Assembly (NCBI GenBank): GCA_008360955.1
Contig: LUCM01000553.1
Coordinates: 211,826 to 275,825 of the forward strand
Length of the DNA: 64,000 bases
Direction of reading: 5' to 3'
From: Fasciolopsis buskii
Taxonomy: Eukaryota; Platyhelminthes; Trematoda; Plagiorchiida; Fasciolidae
The position numbers and the translations under genes were made by a program. This document shows positions 60,221-64,000 of the stretch, piece by piece. Within the stretch, counting starts at the first letter, position 1; each line of letters opens with the position of its first letter. The notes beneath the pieces are model-generated. The model had not been told where the DNA came from. It ran no database searches and was given only the letters and a program-made list of their open reading frames with translations.

Positions 60221-63200
60221 AACATGGGAATCAATTACACCGGCAATTTAATAACCGTAAGTGGATTGTTTCCCAGAAGGCCAAATCTTATAGGCATTTT
60301 ACAGTCACAAAATGTCTATTAGAGTCCACCCGAGCGAGTGGTTATCATGTTATAAAAACTGCACTACACAAAATTCCAGCAAGGAACGAAATAAAACCCT
60401 TAGAATATTCTAAGACAGTATTTCCATAATGTAATCACAACTCGTGCAAAACTGATATACACTACGGGTCACTAGAACAGGGCAGTGGTCAGTTATTGCT
60501 GTCGGTCAGCATGGCACTCCGACAGTGTGATCCTTCCCATATCTCGATTTGCGGATTTTCTGCTCATTCTCCTGCTGATGCAAAAATAATTAGAATAATC
60601 TGGGTCTTGTCACGTTGGCAATCGCTAGCGTAATGTTATGATTTCAATCTCGAAAAAAAGCAACTAGCTGGCCAAATAAAAAGACGACGGAATAGAAGGC
60701 GAAACGTTTCGCAAAGTCCAGGTGATGGCCAAAATTCTTATTTTTGGATTGTCTACAGTTCCCATTCACCGAGTTCTTTAAAAATAAATAAAATCATCCT
60801 GACGACGGGCAGGTCTTCGGCAACGGTGAATTTCTCTGATTTGATTATTTATTTCGTCTAATTGAGGTGATCGTTGATGACCTCCACTTTCGAAACCTAA
60901 CTAATTTGGAATTTTTATCGATCTCAGAGAACGTTCTTCACGTCTCGCTTAAGTGGTTAGATTGAAGTTTACTGGAAATAAAACGTGGTCAAATAGTTAT
61001 CTGATTTCTGCACATGATACCGTGGATGCGTAATTTTAAATGTTATACGCACTAACAACCGGTGGCATCCTTTTTCTGATGGTCACCTTACCCAGGTAAG
61101 CTCAGTTCACTTTAAAATCTTAAAAGCAAACTGTAAACGGCTGGGATGCATCGCTTCTTTTAAAGAACCTTTTTTCCAAAACTACAAGCTTTGGCATTCA
61201 GAATCACCCCTCAAATCCGAATTCAACGATAGCCTCATGTTTTATTCCTTACAGAAACTCGTAACACTTGGCTGCTCGTTCAAGTCAACCTGGCATTGAA
61301 AAAGTAAGTATGGCTTCATGTGTGTGTTAGAAAAAGCATATTCTCAACTCCAAACCAATGTGTACTGGCACCATCAGATTAGAAAGTCTAGGGATTTTTC
61401 AGTGAAAGTAAAAGAAATTAGTGTATACTGGTCACTAAACGGCTACATTGTACAATTTACACACTTCACATAGTGTTAGTTTTTGGCCATTCTTCTTCCT
61501 AATCCATTTCACATGCCTCATAGTTCTGTTTAACTTTAGTTTCAGATTTCACTCCACAGCGATCTGCACATGAGATTAGTTTTGATTATTGGCAACGACT
61601 ATGTTCTCTTCTTTTAAGACCAGATTTACTCCCCCGTTTTATCCGTATTTTGTGCTTGAACATGTATTTTAACTTCCGAAAGAATTCAAACGCATCGCAC
61701 AGCTCTAGTCACGAAACGTCTCTCGGGCTTAAGCTTATTTCAGTAAATTATTGCACGAACTTTGAATTTTTCTCTTGCATCCGATTGCGCACTTATCTCT
61801 CATCCTACAGTCTCAGTCATAGAGTAAAATTCTACCCTGGGATTTTACTCTGCCTTTATTATTATTTTTTATCTGACTGGATTTTATTCTGTGAAGTGGA
61901 ACTGATTCGCATATTTGTGTTCTCCAAGATCTATTCTCCACCCGAATTTCCGAACACTAAAAACCTTTTATTGTGAATATATTTAGTCCAACATTTCATG
62001 AACATTATTCTCTGAACGAACTATTTCATCTGATCAATGTAAAGGCGACTGATGACAAAAGTTCACTGTTTATCGGCTATAATACTCATCAAGCCGTACA
62101 GGAGTAAACTTTTAGGAGACTAGTTAGCAACCATTCAACGATAGTGAGTTTTCAGTTAAAATATGGAAAACTAAATGGATTGGGAGAAAAACCTGATATA
62201 AAAGTAAATTGTTTTTTATAGCTATAACTAAACAACTTTTATCGAAATCAGACGAGACACGCAGGGCACGCGCGGGTGGGATAACATAGTTTGCCCATGT
62301 CTGCTTTACGATACTCCACTCAGTCTTTCAAAAATTCAGTTTACTAGGATATAGATCAGCGTTTTTCTACCTTTATTCAAATGAAACATCTAACTTTTGC
62401 ATTTACCAGCGGTTCACACCACAGAAAATAAACTGTCAAGCCGAGCACTGTCGGGGTTCCTAGGTCAGAAAAGTATAGATTCTCAAAGATTTGAGAATAC
62501 TCTGCATTGAGGAAAAAATGCAACCTACAATAATCAAATCAGAATATTTGGAATGCCCTGGTCCACACGCACATTGACTGATTAATAAAATGGATAGCTT
62601 AGCTGAGTGATCGATATTTGTTTTATGACGACTGGTGTTGAGACGATCTCTTAATCATTAGCTGACCCGCCATCACTAAGCTTTAAGCAAGTACTTCTGT
62701 GCTCCTCTCATCGAATGACATTCTGGGTGCTTAAAAAATAGCACCTGTTATTCACTTATCATTGAGGGTTACTGAGACTACATAATAATGAAGTAGTTCC
62801 CCATGTTCATAAATCGGTAAGATTTGGACAAGTAGACGCACCTAAAATTATCCGTCTAACGCGGAGGTGACACGGTACACGTCACCCTCTTTCTTACGCT
62901 TCTATTAATTATTAAAAGAAAAGCTCTGCAAAACAACAGTCTAGTGGCGATTATTTTTCTCAGTTCTCATGTACTACCAAATAGGCTGGTAACTTAATGA
63001 TCGAAAATTAGACGTCTAAAAACTATTGCTAACCCATGATAAAATTCACTGTGCGTTCACATTTGGGAAAACAGATGTTCAGAGATAATATGTGATCAAC
63101 AGTTTGTGCAATAAGAAATATAGTGAGCTTTTGGCATTCCCAGGCGTTTCTGTTAATTCAGCAATTTTATCTTTCTAATTCTAGTCGTGCAGAAAAAGCG

Positions 63201-64000
63201 ATCGATCTGAAATTCGTCTTTACTCAAAGATCCTAACCACAAACAATAGTGGGGTAATATGAAAGCGAATGCTTAGATTATTCCAAATTTTTGTCAACAT
63301 CTTTGAGCGGCACGTAAAAAAGCTCTGCCTAGACGGCCTCAAAACAGTACAAGTATCAGTGAACGAGTATTTTCAAAATGTTACTCTACGTATGCAAGTT
63401 TTTTTTTTACAACCGCAGTATGTATACATGTGTCACCAACTCTATCGTTTTAGCATTGCAGCTCAGCTATTAAGCTATTCAGGATGGAGAGATGAAGTTA
63501 ACCGGACATGTGATTTGAAGTTACCACTTTCTAGCTGCCTAGTTCACCCATTTCCAGATTTGATCGAACCTAGCCATTGCAGTAAAACTTGAATGCGTCT
63601 TCAGTAAGAATAAATGACATCTACACCTAAAAAAGAGTTTCGTTTAAAAGACGAAAATATATTCGGAAGTCTACCATAGTCGCAGAAGCTATCTTGTCAG
63701 GATGATGATACCCGGGCGATTGAGGTAATTTACAAATGCTGGTCAGTAACTGAAAAAAATTATTTTGTAGAAGTGCGATATTTGGCCAACAAGACACCGG
63801 AAGCAGTAAGCCCGTACTATTTTGCAGGTAATTTTGAATGGTTTAAGTGTTCATGTAATTTCGCGTGAATTGTAGCATGAATTCTATGCAATTACGAACC
63901 GATTCAGCCTACTGCATTCTACGCACATCGTCCCAGTAATGCACAGAATCGAAATATATGAGTACGATGTGGGCAGAAATTAAAAATCAGACAACCCGTC
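60221..64000. other. No supported gene
   Basis: Open frames at 61650-61976 and 63269-63592 are AT-driven, with low-complexity hydrophobic or mixed composition and no good splice borders. No repeat family was recognised. Confidence 0.4.

Noticed and set aside
61650..61976. 108-codon plus-strand frame
   Set aside because: AT-rich, hydrophobic low-complexity composition; no splice signals or family pattern.
63269..63592. 107-codon plus-strand frame
   Set aside because: No splice borders or recognisable pattern; it includes a run of nine Ts.

Overview
The window looks like intron-rich animal nuclear DNA, most probably from a parasitic flatworm. It is AT-rich (about 39% GC by eye), has no ORF longer than about 130 codons, and has short exons (40-230 bases) with GT-AG borders separated by introns up to 4.8 kb. 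It also carries remnants of a Penelope-like retroelement and tRNA-derived SINEs. The flatworm assignment is inference from this combination; no species marker was recognised. With no alignment tool, genes were found by joining ORF pieces whose splice sites, reading phases and, where possible, family pattern agree.

Region 1, bases 1-19,000, minus strand: the 5' half of a large lipid transfer protein (LLTP; apolipoprotein B / apolipophorin / vitellogenin superfamily). Ten exons between 18,896 and 1,679 join in phase with no stop and give about 550 residues. They cover most of the Vitellogenin_N module: beta-barrel strands, the 'DVSGECLTEY ... C' cysteine segment, then the helical domain with 'VETGTVAAF', 'FCHQNQHCE' and 'LRALGNVG'. 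The 5' exon with the signal peptide was not found, and the gene runs off the left edge. Its introns hold SINEs and some unexplained ORFs.

Region 2, about 23,800-29,000: a minus-strand exon chain of unknown family (25,587 to 24,126, perhaps from 26,729 to 23,838), with conflicting plus-strand exon candidates across it. Region 3, 29,867-33,474, plus: a six-exon gene of unknown family in which every splice phase agrees, ending in a 103-codon terminal exon. Region 4, 34,000-64,000: mostly non-coding, with isolated exon candidates on both strands (including one degenerate ankyrin repeat), the 3' end of a Penelope-like element with a broken GIY-YIG domain (36.5-37.1 kb), a foldback element (47.04-47.27 kb) and microsatellites.

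The lipid transfer protein and the Penelope remnant are recognised families. Most other exon calls rest on splice sites and amino-acid composition alone and carry low confidence.
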